Source: Prorocentrum cordatum
Lineage: Eukaryota; Sar; Dinophyceae; Prorocentrales; Prorocentraceae
DNA: 57,500 nt
Assembly: GCA_963575745.1 (NCBI GenBank)
Contig: CAUYUJ010006324.1
Location: 57,501-115,000, forward strand
Reading direction: 5' to 3'
Part shown: positions 39,840 to 51,490 of the stretch, piece after piece
Layout: each line of letters opens with the position of its first letter
Numbering within the stretch: position 1 is the first letter of the stretch
The notes under the pieces: generated by a model
What the model saw: the letters and a program-made list of their open reading frames with translations, nothing else
What the model was told of the DNA's origin: nothing
The model's database searches: none
Program-made: the position numbers and the translations under genes

Positions 39840-40080
39840 TCGCCTCCACCGTTAGCACCGCCGTCGCCGTTGTCCAGGTCGTCGTCGTCGCCGTCGTCGC
39901 GGTCGTCGTCTTCGTCGTCGTCGTCGAGGTCGTTGTCGCATTGTCGCCGTCGTCGTCGTCGACGTCGTCGTCGTCGTCGTTATCGCCGTCGCCGTCACAA
40001 CCGCCGTCGCCGTCGTCGAGGTCTTCGTCGTCGTGCTCGAACGCGTCGTTAGCGTCGTCGTCGTGCGAGGTTCGAGGCTC
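39780..40080. repeat. CGT/GTC microsatellite
   Basis: Imperfect (GTC)n with TCGCCGTCG interruptions, in the second PH-gene intron. The Val/Ser/Arg ORFs on it are artefacts. Confidence 0.9.
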
Positions 40081-40319
40081 GAGCGATTGAGAATCGAGTG
40101 CCGAGTGTTTAGACGTTGCCGTCTGGGAGCCTCCAGGGACTCCAGGGACCGCCGGGATCACAATTTCCAGAGCGTCCCAAGGCCTTTCGGGACCTCGCAG
40201 TGCCACGCAGGGCCTCTCAAGGCATTCCCGTTGGCTTTCCAGGGCAACCAAACGCCTGCCAGGGCTTCCCAAGGATTCCAAAGGTCCGACGTTTTAGAGG
40301 TTTGCCCCTTCTCTCTCGC
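40081..40319. repeat. CCAGGG-rich degenerate repeat
   Basis: Short phrases such as TTCCCAAGG, CTTTCCAGGGC and TCAAGGCATTCC recur through 40120-40290. No exon. Confidence 0.5.
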
Positions 40320-40424
40320 ACGGGTCGTCGTCGTTGTCGTCATCATCATCATCATCATCACCATCATCATCACCATCATCATGATCATCATCATCACCAT
40401 CATTACCATCACCATACCCATCAC

Positions 40425-40462
<38 letters not shown>

Positions 40463-40481
40463 CCATCACCATCACCATCAC

Positions 40482-40521
<40 letters not shown>

Positions 40522-40646
40522 ATCGTCGTCCGGTCGTCGTCGTCGCCTAAGCCGTTACAACCGCCGTCTCCATTGTCCAGGTCGCAGTCGTCGTGGTCGT
40601 CGTCGTCGCCGTCTTCGTCGTCGCCGTCTTCGTCGTCGTCGTCTGC

Positions 40647-40712
<66 letters not shown>

Positions 40713-40770
40713 GTCGTTTTCGTCGTCGTCGTCGATCGTCGCCATTGGTCCAGGTTTGCGGATGAAGGTT
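40320..40770. repeat. ATC to CGT compound microsatellite
   Basis: (ATC)n/(ACC ATC)n at 40340-40500, then (GTC)n at 40500-40740, with one TCGTCCGGTCG break. Confidence 0.92.
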
Positions 40771-40784
40771 GAGGGTCGGGACTC

Positions 40785-42205
40785 TGGTCTTTTTTGGGGG
40801 GCGCTGTCGTCGCCACGGCTGGGTTCCCTTCGAGAGACGGCGCGGGCCAGAACGCACCCCAGGAGAGGCCCAGGGCTCGTCGTCGTCGTTCGAGGAGGCA
40901 TGGCCGGGGTTCGAGTGCTTTCTTTGTGTTTTCGTCGTCGGCCCTTTTAGGGCCTCTGCGGGCCTCCGTAGGCCGTCCTAGCCTCCTCATTGCCTCCCAC
41001 CACGCCGTCCCCTCCGCTCCCTCTTCCCTTTCTCCTTCTCCTTCCCTCTCCGCTCCCCCCCTCGCCCCTCCCGAAGGAAGCTGGCACGTACGTAAACCGG
41101 ACTCCGAGCGGACTTCTTGGATGGGCGCTGGGGCCCCCTCCCCTGGCGCGCGGTAGTTCGGAAGATTTCCATGTGGGGTCCTACCGTCGGGATAATTCGG
41201 TCATGGCTTCAGCAAGGACTCGCGGGGCTCACGGGGCCTACTGAAAGCGGCTCTCTGGAAGGATCCGCTGCTGTCAAACATCCTTCCGAAGACTCTGACT
41301 TTTCTTGAGCGTGTTTCTCCATTGCTTGGGGCATAATGAGCATTATAGCCCCTGTCCCCCCCCCCCCCCTGTAACGTAACGCCCCTCCCCCCCATTGCGC
41401 TCCGGCCACTGCCGCCGTGTGCATCGGTCTCACGGCGGGGGGGAGGCGTTACATTTATACCCCCCCTTGGCCATCCCCCCCCCTGATGCCCATGATCGCC
41501 GAAAAGAAGGAAACGCGCCCCAGATCCTCGTGTTTTTTAGGTGTCCGCCGCGGGCCTCCGAGCGTGCGCTTTACATTTGTGCCGCCACTACTTCTCCACT
41601 GTAACCTCTTCCCCAAATTTCCTCGCGGGCGGAAAACTCAGAGGCGGAAGAGGTACCCATACCGCTACCCTTCGCCTGTTTTCTCCTTTTGGGCCTCATG
41701 GCTGGCCCTCGTCGCCACCGCTGGATTCGCCTCGAAATTCTGGTCAGAACGCACCCCAGAGGGGTATCGGTACCGGTACCTTTTTGTTTCCCCACAACCA
41801 TCTCCGTATCCTTGGCTTCGCGCCTCGCGGGCGAGGCTACTGGGCCGCGACCTTGGGGACACGGGGCGTTTTTTCTTGGGTGTCCCGCGCGTTACGCGTA
41901 TCCGCGCGACCGCGTACCCATGGGATTGCGCCCCCTGGTCCAGACCGCGAGGGCGTGGATATAGATTCGCTCGCCGCTCGTGAGCTCCTCGGGGCTCCTC
42001 CACTCCTCGGGGCTTCTTTTCCATTCAGAGAGGGGCAGCAAAGCCCGCCCCGCAGTGCGCACATGGCACGCGGCGCTGGCGGACTCGGTGTCGAAGCTGT
42101 CGCAGATGCAGCAAATGCCGCAGACGCTTCGCATCCCGGACGACCAGCTGCTCGGGCGGTCGTCGTCGTCGGTCGCGGGCGTCGTTGTTGTTGGAATCGT
42201 CGGCG

Positions 42206-42237
<32 letters not shown>

Positions 42238-42395
42238 ATCATTCGTCGTCGTTGTTATTCGTCGCCGTCCTCGTCGTCGTCCCTCTGCCGTCGGGTGGAC
42301 GACCGCTACTCCCAAAACGTTTCCCAGGGTGCGTTGGGAGCAGGAGTTCGAGGCGAATCCGGCTGTGGCGACGAGGGAGGGGTAGCGGTATCTTC
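40785..42395. repeat. Dispersed repeat family R, copies 2, 3 and 4 (inverted)
   Basis: Copies at 40785-40875 and 41685-41780 are forward (GCCACGGCTGGGTTCC, CTGGTCAGAACGCACCCC). 42310-42395 is inverted (GGTGCGTTGGGAGCAGGAG, GGCTGTGGCGACGAGG). Copies 3 and 4 flank PH exon 3, about 0.5 kb apart in opposite orientation. Between, 41000-41060 is CCT-rich and 41350-41490 has C/T homopolymers. Confidence 0.7.
42031..42159 (+). CDS. PH-domain protein, exon with PH C-terminal helix
   Basis: The frame reads GSKARPAVRTWHAALADSV then SKLSQMQQMPQTLRIPDDQ. The conserved Trp followed by x-x-A-L (V-R-T-W-H-A-A-L) is the signature of the helix that closes a PH domain and is what was missing after exon 39643-39766. 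Acceptor candidates are AG at 42030, 42038 and 42055; 42030 keeps phase 0 with a donor at 39767. A GT at 42160 begins another (GTC)n array. Later exons are not recognised. Confidence 0.55.
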
Positions 42396-43106
42396 TCCTC
42401 CGAGGAGGAGGACCAGAGCAAACCCAATATGCATCAATGATGCTGCAACACGCCCTCCCGTCCCGAGTCCACCCGTAGAAGTCTCGACAAGCCTTTCGTT
42501 CCAATTCACGAGACTTTCCCTGAATAACTTGGCATCGCTCGGACCTGCACGTCTTTCCCTCGGCGAGGACCATTGTCATGGCGCCAACATCGCAGAGCGG
42601 ATTTCGCTCGGAAAACAATTCAATGAGGTGAGCCGGGAGTGTCCTGGAATATTTCGTTCCGGATTTCGCAGTGACTTTCGTGAGGGTTTTCTTTGGCTAG
42701 GAATGAAGACTGAAACAAACATCCGCGCGAAATTCACTTCGTTCTGCACTCGCCGGGTCGGGGCTCTGCACTGACAGGAATCCACGCACAAGTCCGCTGC
42801 AGCACGTCTGCAAAGGTCGGTGCAGTGACCACCTGGGGAGCACCTCGGATCGCCTGCGAAGAGTGCGCGCACGAGCCCAAAAAGCGCACGACGCCGAGGC
42901 GTGCACGGGGCGCGGGGCGCCCGAGCGGAGGCCGCAGCACGCCCCCCGGGGCCTGCCGTCCGGGCGAGGGCTCCGCTGCGAGAGGCGGCCGGCATGCAGT
43001 CTTGCAGCGAGGAGGTTCTCCGAGGCAGGAGTTCGTACAGGACCACCGCCTGGAGGATCAATTTTCGGGGACCTCGGCAGGCGGTGGCTACGGGCATAGT
43101 TTTTTT
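42160..43106. other. GTC microsatellite, then no certain gene
   Basis: 42160-42290 is (GTC)n. 42400-42480 resembles 54040-54115 (GAGGAGGACCAGNNNAAACC, ATCAANGATGNTG). 42840-43080 has a GC-rich open stretch whose best words are MQSCSEEVLRGRSSYRTTAW; I cannot support an exon there. Confidence 0.5.
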
Positions 43107-43107
43107 T

Positions 43108-43144
<37 letters not shown>

Positions 43145-43370
43145 AGACTGCATTGGCGCTGCGCGCCATGCACCTTGGTCCTTTGGAATTCGCACGCTGG
43201 CGGAGTGCGAGCGTGCGTACATGCGCACACACATGCGTCTATGAATGCATCGTACATATGTACATATATATACACGTTTGTATGGACATGTACATGTATA
43301 TGCAAATGGTCAATGTAACTATGCGTGCGCATACACATGCGTATATTGGGCGGTGGTGGCCTGACCAGTT
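43107..43370. repeat. (TA)n and TG/CA alternation
   Basis: (TA)n at 43111-43142 after a T run. 43190-43345 alternates purine and pyrimidine (CATACACATGCG, TACATGTATATGC). Confidence 0.9.
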
Positions 43371-43399
43371 GCTCATATCATCGCGCCACTAAAAGGCGC

Positions 43400-43830
43400 G
43401 AAGGTCTCAGGCAAACGTGGTCAGACTACCATGGGACAGTGCGTCGCCGAGGTCAGCGTTGCGAGGACGTCCCGGGTGAAAATGGCCTGAACACCTCCGC
43501 TCAGGGGAGGGCATATCCGAAGTCAGCCGCGCGAGGAAGTTTCAAGCGAGGAGTGGTCTGAACACCTCTGCTCAAGGCATCCTTGAACTTAGAGTTGCGA
43601 GAAGTCGCACGCGAAAGTGGCCGAACCACCATGGTGCAAGGCACTTCCGAAGTGAGACTTGCGAGAGTGTCTCAGGCGACAGTGGCTGGAACACCTCAAC
43701 TGAGAGTGTCTCGGGCCCCAGAGCTGCGATGATGTCTCAAGCGAAAACGGCGGGACCGATGCGAAGCAAGGCGCTTTTGAGGTCGGAGTTGCGAGCATAT
43801 CTCTGGCGAAGCGGATTAGACTACTTTCCG
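43400..43830. repeat. GCGAGGATGTCTCAGGCGAA satellite, cluster 1
   Basis: Seven degenerate units of about 60 bp with TTGCGAGNATGTCTCAGGCG, then AANNGG and a CACCTC phrase. Same family as 29430-29640, 31610-31830 and 47040-47960. Confidence 0.8.
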
Positions 43831-44829
43831 TTATCTCCTCTTCCTCCTCCCCTTTTTTCTTCCCTTTCCTTTCCTCCTCCTCCTCCCCCTCCTCCTCCTC
43901 CTGTTCCTCCCCCTCTTCCTCTCCCCCCTCTCCGCTTCTTTGTTTGTCCATTCTCCCCATCCCTGGCGGCGCGGCGCGGCGCCGCTCGGCCTCTCTGCGA
44001 GTCAAGCGGCAAAGGGTGAGAGAACCCCCCCGAATTAGGAACGGTTTTTCCCGAGCCGCCAAGGGGGCCCCAAGGTAGTGCAAGAGGCGACGCAGGTTTT
44101 GAAATCCCCCGAGGGCTCATCGGATTCGGCCGGCCCTCTCCGGTAAGGTAGGCAAGGGCAGCGCGTCCAGGTGCTCAATCCCCCGTATCCCCCTCCTCTC
44201 GTCTTCGCCCCCTCCCCCACGTCCCCCTCCTCCTCGTCCTCGCCCCCCTTTTCCCCCTCATCCTCCTCCTCCCTCCCCCCTCCTTCTCCTCCCTTGATGC
44301 CCCCGCGTGGTTCTCGGGCCATGACTCGGGCCTCCGGGGGCCGTTCGCGACGTTTCCAGCGCCCCCAAAACGCTTCCGGCGAGTCGCAGATACTGGAGGA
44401 AATCCCCAGGCCGGAAAACCCACCAGAAGAAACAACCCGAAAACCTTGATTTTCCATTCGAGCATGAAGAGGACGAGGAGAAGGAGGAGGAGGAAGAGGA
44501 GGAGGATGAAGAGGAGGAAGAGGATGAAGAGGACAGATTATGTGGATATCTGGGGCGCAGCCGAGGTGTCGCGGAAGAAATCCGCAGCAGAGACTTGGGA
44601 GAAGTGAGGAGAGCTGCTTCTGCTAGACCTTTGGCGGGGCGGAGCGTGAAACATCACGGGGAATTAGGAGAAGGAGGAGGAGGAGGTAGAGGAGGAAGAG
44701 AATGGGGAAGAGGAGGAGGAGCTCTTGGGTCCTTCGGTGGTTTGAACGAAAAATGGCCTCGCTGCGCCATTTGATACGACAACGACGACGACGAAAGAAG
44801 GCGACGACAAAGAGAACTGAGAGGGGGAG
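43831..44829. repeat. CTC/GAG polypurine-polypyrimidine tracts
   Basis: 43840-43940 and 44180-44310 are C/T-rich on the plus strand; 44465-44560 and 44660-44720 are GAG-rich. The rest (43940-44180, 44310-44460) is unique without a convincing gene. Confidence 0.75.
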
Positions 44830-45420
44830 ACCGCTGTGTTGGGATCTCGTGGTGCGCCTCTCGGGGCCCTCTGGGAGGCAGTTTTGAAGCCTCTTGGGGG
44901 TGTTTTGGGGTTCTTGGGATCTTTTGGGGGCCTCTTGGGGGCCTCCTTGGGGCCTCTTGGGGCCTCTTGGGGCCTCCGGGGGGCTCTCTCCGGGCCTCTT
45001 GGGGCCCTCTCGCGGCGGAAAATTTAGTTTTGAGTTTTTGGGTGCCCTCTTGGGTCTCTCTTGGGGCCGTTTTGGTGCTCTCTTGGGCCGTCATGGGCGC
45101 CTCATGGGCGGTCTCGGAGCCCTCCTGGACCGTGCTGGGGCCTTCTTGGGGGCCTCTTGGGCAGTATTGGGGGATCTAGGGAGCCTCTTGGGCCATTGTG
45201 GAGCGTCGGGAGGGGGGAAAAGCGAGAAGGCCAAACACATCGAAAGACAAAGGAAAATCAACAATTGTAGCCTCTCGGGGCTCTCTTGGGAGGCCTTTGG
45301 GGGTCTCTGGGGGCGTCTTGGACGCGTCTTGGGCAGTCTTGGGCCCAGATTGGGCGTCTTGGGCCGATCTTTGGGTGTCTCGGGGCCCTCTTTGGCCGTC
45401 GTGGGGGCTTTTTCTTCGCG
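44830..45420. repeat. CTCTTGGGGGCCTC degenerate repeat
   Basis: Many overlapping copies of CCTCTTGGGGCC and GTCTTGGGC phrases. Gly/Leu/Trp-rich ORFs arise from it. The unrelated insert 45200-45270 lacks the repeat. Confidence 0.8.
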
Positions 45421-45541
45421 TCGCACTCGCAGGACAGACACGGAACACTTTGCAGGAGCGCCCCAAAGGCTCGGGGAGGCCGAAATTCGTTTTGGGGGGG
45501 GCACCGTGTGCCGCTTTTCCGGGGTCCCCGGCCCTGTAAAA

Positions 45542-45617
<76 letters not shown>

Positions 45618-45800
45618 ATATCCATATCCATATCCATATCCATATCCATCTCCACCGCCCGCTGGGGCACCAGGGCGTCGGTTCCAAGGCGGCGGACATG
45701 GATGAATCCCCGCCTCGCAGATTTGTCGGTGGCGAGTGAGGGGGGGGGGCGTGAGAAGGAAAAGGCCTTCTCAGAAGGTTCGGAAGTCCCCCGGCCTTCT
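45421..45800. repeat. (TA)n followed by (CCATAT)n
   Basis: (TA)n at 45547-45614, then CCATAT hexamers to about 45648. The remainder is unique, no gene. Confidence 0.9.
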
Positions 45801-46250
45801 GAGAAGTTTTCTGAGCCAAAGGTATGATCATACTGTTCAAGAAGGCTTCCAGCAATATCCTCGTATCGAAAAAAGACCGCACCATCCATGTAAGTATCGC
45901 TCAAGCTCGCACTTCTGGCTATGAGCGTCCGTCGAGACAGTCTCAAGCGATAGCCCAGTCTTGAAAAAGTGCCAGCCTCCATCCTTGTAAGTGTTGCATA
46001 AGTTTAAGGCGAATGCGCGCGGCGCTAAGGCGGACACCCATTATGAAAATGGCCCGCCCTCCATCTTCACCCTGGAAACTGTGGCAAACGTTCAAGACGA
46101 ATGCGCGCAACACCAAGGCGAGAACACCATGTTGGAAATCACCACCTACCCATCCAAGAAGTTGCAGCACACTTTCAAGACACACGTGCGCCGCGCTTGG
46201 GCGAGACCCCCGTTTTGACAACCACCACCCCGTCCAATCCTGGAAGCCGG
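45801..46250. repeat. GCGCGGCGCTAAGGCG satellite, minor cluster
   Basis: Three to five diverged units of about 75-80 bp (GAATGCGCGCGGCGCTAAGG, GGCCCGCCCTCCATC). Clearer copies lie at 54365-54960. Confidence 0.65.
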
Positions 46251-47039
46251 TGCACACGACAAACTTCAGGATCACGCGTGGTGAGAGCGGAACGCCCAGC
46301 CCGCCCTACAGACACGTCCGGGGATGCTGCCCGGGGGAGGAGTAGGGAAGGGATGGAGGAGGAGGGGGAAGGGAGGGGGGGAGGAAGTGGGGGGCAGGAC
46401 AAGCTAGGTGCGTTCGCGCCAGATCTGACCTCCGATCCTCCCGTCCCTTCCCATTGCGGTGATTTTTCTCTATCCGCGGTCGCGTGTCATGGCCGACCTG
46501 GAACTCGAAAGAAACCTCATCGTGTTATGCGCAATCGGGAGGGGAGCTGCGCACATGCGGACTCATTTCTATAGGTCTCATTTCCAGAGTGTTTTCGTTT
46601 CGAGGTCCGGATGGGGCCGCACATGCACGCACATGCCGCACAGTCGCAGTCGCACATGCACGCACAGGCCACACAGTCGCATGCACATGCCCATGCAAGG
46701 GCGCGAAGGCTTGAAGAAACACAAAGCCGCACATGCTCTCACGTGTGGCAGAGTTGGACACACATGCTGATGATCATTTGCGAACGGCCCGAACGTATGA
46801 CCGCACATGACATACACGCCACAGCTTCGGGGATGTATGATGTTCATGGGGAAGAATCCAACCAAATCACATCGCCAGAGACCCCCCCATACAACCTCCC
46901 CAAGCTGGTAAGCGTCCCAGCATGTAGCGTTCGGGCAAGAGCACCATTCCCAATCAGGGATGTGGCTGTCGATCGAACGGCAACACCAACCATACTAGAT
47001 AAGAAATGATGCAAGCGACAGCACCAATCCAACACAGGG
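46251..47039. other. CACATGCACGCAC repeat; otherwise no gene seen
   Basis: 46610-46700 repeats CACATGCACGCAC and GTCGCACATG. 46330-46395 is GGA-rich. 46770-47039 is unique without an ORF of note. Confidence 0.55.
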
Positions 47040-47960
47040 ATGTGGCCAGAGCTCAAGTGATGTCTCACGCAACGCGGGCTGGAACACTGCGAGAAAAGTA
47101 TCCTGGAACCCAGAGAAGTGAAGATGCCCCGAGCGAAACGGGCACGCACACCTCAACATCTGACCATCTCGGAGCCCAGGATTCGAGGATGTCTCACGCG
47201 AAACGGGTCAGAGCATTTCGAAACCGGCATCCTCGAACCCGGAATCGTGTCATGTCCCGAGCGAAAATGCCAGATCACCTCAAGTCTGGGATTCTCAGAA
47301 TTCAGAGCTCCGAAGATGTCTCACGCGAAACGGGCCAGAACATTTCGAGAACCGCATCCGTGAACCCAGAGTTGTGGGGATGTCCCAGGCGAAACGGGCC
47401 AGATCACCCGACGTCAAGGCATCTCGGAGCTCGGAATTGTGAGGATGTCTCACTCGAAACGGGCCTGAGCACTTCGAGAACGGCATCCTGGAACACAGAG
47501 TTCTGAGGATGTCCCCGAAACGGGCCAGACCACCTCAAGTCAAGGCTTCTCGGGACCCAGAGATCTGAAGATGGATCATGCGAAGCGGGCCAGAATACTT
47601 CGAGAATCGCATCCGTGAATCCAGAGTTGCGGGGACAGGTCGCCTCAATTCAATGCATCTCGGAGCTCAGAATTCTGAGGATGTCTCACACGAAACGGGC
47701 GTGAGCATTTCGAGTATCGCATCCTGGAACCCAGAATCAGGAGGATGTCCCGAGCGAAAATGCCAGACCACCTCGAGTCCTCTCGAGTCAGGGCTCCTCG
47801 GCGCCCAGAGTCCCGAAGGTGTCTCACGCGAAACGGGCCAGAACGCTCCGAGAACCGCACCTTTTGGACCCTGCAGTTGTTGATGCCCCGGGCGGAGGGG
47901 ACCAGACCGCCTCCAGTCGGGGCATCTCGGAGCCCAGGCTCCCGACGAAGCCTCACACAG
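47040..47960 (+). repeat. GATGTCTCACGCGAAACGGG satellite, cluster 2
   Basis: About 13 units of 60-70 bp. Two subtypes alternate irregularly: GATGTCTCACGCGAAACGGG and ATGTCCCGAGCGAAAATGCC. Spacers share CTCGGAGC-CAGA and AGAACATTTCGAGAAC phrases. Confidence 0.88.
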
Positions 47961-48264
47961 AACGGGCGGGAGCCTTTCGAGAGCTGGCGGCACGCGGTGG
48001 CCGGTGCGCTCCTCCTCTTCCTTTTTTTCTCTCCTCGTCTTGCGGCCGAGCCGAGGAGGCGGGCGGGTCGGCCAGCGGAGCCTGGGGCGTCCTCCTCCTC
48101 CTCCCCCTGATCTTGCTCCTCCTGCTCCTGCTCCTCCTGCTGCTTCTCCTCCTCCGCCTCCTCCTCCTCCTCATCGTCCTCGTCCTCGTTGTCCTTCTCC
48201 TCCTCCTCCTCCTTCTCCTAAACCTCCTCCTAGTTACTCCTCCTCCTCCTCCTCTTCCTCCTCC

Positions 48265-48295
<31 letters not shown>

Positions 48296-48630
48296 TTTCC
48301 TCTTCCTCCTCCTCCTCGTCCTCGTCCTTGTTGTCCTCCTTCTCCTCCTCCTCATCCTGCTCCTCCTCCTCCTCCTCTTCCTCGTCCTCGTCCTCGTCTT
48401 CGTCCTCGTTGTCCTTCTCCTCCTCCTCCTCCTCCTCCTCCTCCTCCTCCTCCTCTTTCCTCCTCCCCCTCCCGCTCTCTCCTCCTCCCCTCCTCCTCCT
48501 CCCCCTCCTCCTCCTCCTCCTCTTCCTCTCCTCCTCCTCCCTCTCCTCCTCCTCCTCCTCCTCCTCCTCCTCCTCCTCCTCTCTCTTTCTCCACCTCCCC
48601 CTCCTCTTCCTCCTGCTCCCCTTCTTCCTC
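47961..48630. repeat. (TCC)n tract leading into the 1-kb array
   Basis: 48040-48080 is a diverged start of the array core (CGGCCGAGCCGAGGAGGCG). 48090-48620 is nearly pure CTC/TCC. The Leu/Ser/Pro ORFs are artefacts. Confidence 0.9.
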
Positions 48631-49316
48631 CGGCCGAGCCGAGCAGGCGCGCGGTGCAGCCGTCCGAGACTAGGACGAGTGGCAGGGGGGAGAGGAGGAG
48701 GGATACCAGCAGGACGAAGAAGGAGGAGGACAACAAATGTGTCGCACATCGATGAACAAACGCCAGAGGTCTCTTGGAATCCCTGGAGGTCCCCGGAAAC
48801 CTCCACAAGGCAATTGAGGCCAAACCAGGGCCCAACACATCCGAAAACCTCCCATCCCCGACGAGGCTGACGATGAAATTGTTTTCGCGGCTCCAATGCG
48901 GCCAGGGATCCCCTTTCACAAACGTTCGAGTCCCATGGAATGCATCGCTGCGTCCCGAGCACACGCGCGCGCGGCGAAGGGCATCAATCTAATTGCAAGC
49001 CAGCCATGCCCCCATCACCGTTGGTTCTTCTCCTCCTCCTCCTCCTACTCCTCCTCCTCCTCCCACTACGGAGAACTGCAGACGGGAGCACCTGCTTGGC
49101 CGTGGGCTAGCCCGCCTCCTGCGCCCTCTTTCGACGCCGATTCCTAGGATGTTCTTGCCAAGCGTCTTGGGCAGCCTCCTGCTGCTCCTCCTCCTCCGCC
49201 TCCTCCTCCTCCTCCTCGTCCGTCCTCGTCCTCGTTGTCCTTCTCCTCCTCCTCCTCCTCCTCCTTCTCCTAAACCTTCTCCTAGTTACGCCTCCTCCTC
49301 CTCCTCTTCCTCCTCA

Positions 49317-49363
<47 letters not shown>

Positions 49364-49716
49364 CTCGTCCTCGTCCTTGTTGTCCTCCTTCTCCTCCTCC
49401 TCATCCTGCTCCTCCTCCTCCTCTTCATCGTCCTCGTCTTCATCCTCGTTGTCCTTCTCCTCCTCCTCCTCCTCCTCCTCCTCCTCCTCCTCCTCTTCCT
49501 CCTCACCCCTCACCGCTTCTCCTCCTCCTCCTCCTCCTCCTCCTCCTCCTCTCCTCCTCCTACCCCTCCTCATCCTCCTCCTCCTCCTACCCCTCCTCCT
49601 CCTCCTCCTCCTCCTCCTCCTCTTCCTCCTCCTCCTCCTCCTCTTCCTCCTCCTCCTCCTCCTCCTCTCTCTTTCTCCACCTCCCCCTCCTCTTCCTCCT
49701 GCTCCCCTTCTTCCTC
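48631..49716 (+). repeat. 1-kb tandem array, unit 1
   Basis: The non-repetitive core of about 570 bp (48631-49200) starts CGGCCGAGCCGAGCAGGCGC and ends GCGTCTTGGGCAGCC, followed by (TCC)n to the next core. Total 1086 bp. Confidence 0.92.
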
Positions 49717-50392
49717 CGGCCGAGCCGAGCAGGCGCGCGGTGCAGCCGTCCGAGACTAGGACGAGTGGCAGGGGGGAGAGGAGGAGGGATACCAGCAGGA
49801 CGAAGAAGGAGGAGGACAACAAATGTGTCGCACATCGATGAACAAACGCCAGAGGTCTCTTGGAATCCCTGGAGGTCCCCGGAAACCTCCACAAGGCAAT
49901 TGAGGCCAAACCAGGGCCCAACACATCCGAAAACCTCCCATCCCCGACGAGGCTGACGATGAAATTGTTTTCGCGGCTCCAATGCGGCCAGGGATCCCCT
50001 TTCACAAACGTTCGAGTCCCATGGAATGCATCGCTGCGTCCCGAGCACACGCGCGCGCGGCGAAGGGCATCAATCTAATTGCAAGCCAGCCATGCCCCCA
50101 TCACCGTTGGTTCTTCTCCTCCTCCTCCTCCTACTCCTCCTCCTCCTCCCACTACGGAGAACTGCAGACGGGAGCACCTGCTTGGCCGTGGGCTAGCCCG
50201 CCTCCTGCGCCCTCTTTCGACGCCGATTCCTAGATGTTCTTGCCAAGCGTCTTGGGCAGCCTCCTGCTGCTCCTCCTCCTCCGCCTCCTCCTCCTCCTCA
50301 TCGTCCTCGTCCTCGTTGTCCTTCTCCTCCTCCTCCTCCTCCTCCTTCTCCTAGTCCTCGGTCCATTCTCCTACCAGCTCCCCTTCTTCCTC
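49717..50392 (+). repeat. 1-kb tandem array, unit 2 (short)
   Basis: Core as in unit 1 with a one-base deletion (CCTAGATG for CCTAGGATG near 50231) and a much shorter TCC tract; total 676 bp. Confidence 0.92.
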
Positions 50393-51068
50393 CGGCCGAG
50401 CCGAGCAGGCGCGCGGTGCAGCCGTCCGAGAGGACGAGTGGCAGGGGGGAGAGGAGAAGGGATACCAGTAGGACGAAGAGGGAGGAGGACAACAAATGTG
50501 TCGCACATCGATGAACAAACGCCAGAGGTCTCTTGAAATCCCTGGAGGTCCCCGGAAACCTCCACGAGGCAATTGAGGCCAAACCAGGGCCCAACACATC
50601 CGAAAACCTCCCATCCCCGACGAGGCTGACGATGAAATTGTTTTCGCGGCTCCAATGCGGCCAGGGATCCCCTTTCACAAACGTTCGAGTCCCATGGAAT
50701 GCATCGCTGCGTCCCGAGCACACGCGCGCGCGGCGAAGGGCACCAATCTAATTGCAAGCCAGCCATGCCCCCATCACCGTTGGTTCTCCTCCTCCTCCTC
50801 CTCCTCCTACTCCTCCTCCTCCCACTACGGAGAACTGCAGACGGGAGCACCTGCTTGGCCGTGGGCTAGCCCGCCTCCTGCGCCCTCTTTCGACGCCGAT
50901 TCCTAGGATGTTCTTGCCAAGCGTCTTGGGCAGCCTCCTGCTGCTCCTCTTCCTCCGCCTCCTCCTCCTCCTCCTCATCGTCCTCGTCCTCGTTGTCCTT
51001 CTCCTCCTCCTCCTCCTTCTCCTAAACCTTCTCCTAGTTACTCCTCCTCCTCCTCCTCTTCCTCCTCA

Positions 51069-51121
<53 letters not shown>

Positions 51122-51490
51122 CTCCTCGTCCTCGTCTCTTGTTTTCTCCTCCTCCTCATCCTCCTCCTCCTCCTCCTCCTCTTCATCGTCCCTCGTCTTC
51201 ATCCTCGTTGTCCCCTCCTCCTCCCCCTCCACCTCTCCTCCTCACTCCTCCCTCCCCCTCCCTCCTCCTCCTCTTCCTCCTCCCCCTCCCTTTTCTCCTC
51301 CTCCTCCCCTCCTCCTCCTCCTCCTCCTCCTCCTCCTCCTACCCCTCCTCCTCCTCCCTCCTCCTCCTCCTCCTCCTCCTCCTCCTCCTCTCCTCCTCTT
51401 CCTCCTCCTCCTCCTCCTCCTCCTCCTCCTCCTCCTCCTCTCTCTCTTCTCCACCTCCCCCTCCTCTTCCTCCTGCTCCCCTTCTTCCTC
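50393..51490 (+). repeat. 1-kb tandem array, unit 3
   Basis: Core with small differences (GAGAGGACGAGTG lacks four bases, CACGAGGC for CACAAGGC); total 1098 bp. Confidence 0.92.

Noticed and set aside
45547-45614. (TA)n as a promoter TATA region
   Set aside because: A pure dinucleotide microsatellite with no gene start after it; dinoflagellate promoters usually lack TATA boxes.
47040-47960. CRISPR-like array
   Set aside because: Units are degenerate, spacers are themselves repeated, and the genome is eukaryotic with no cas genes.
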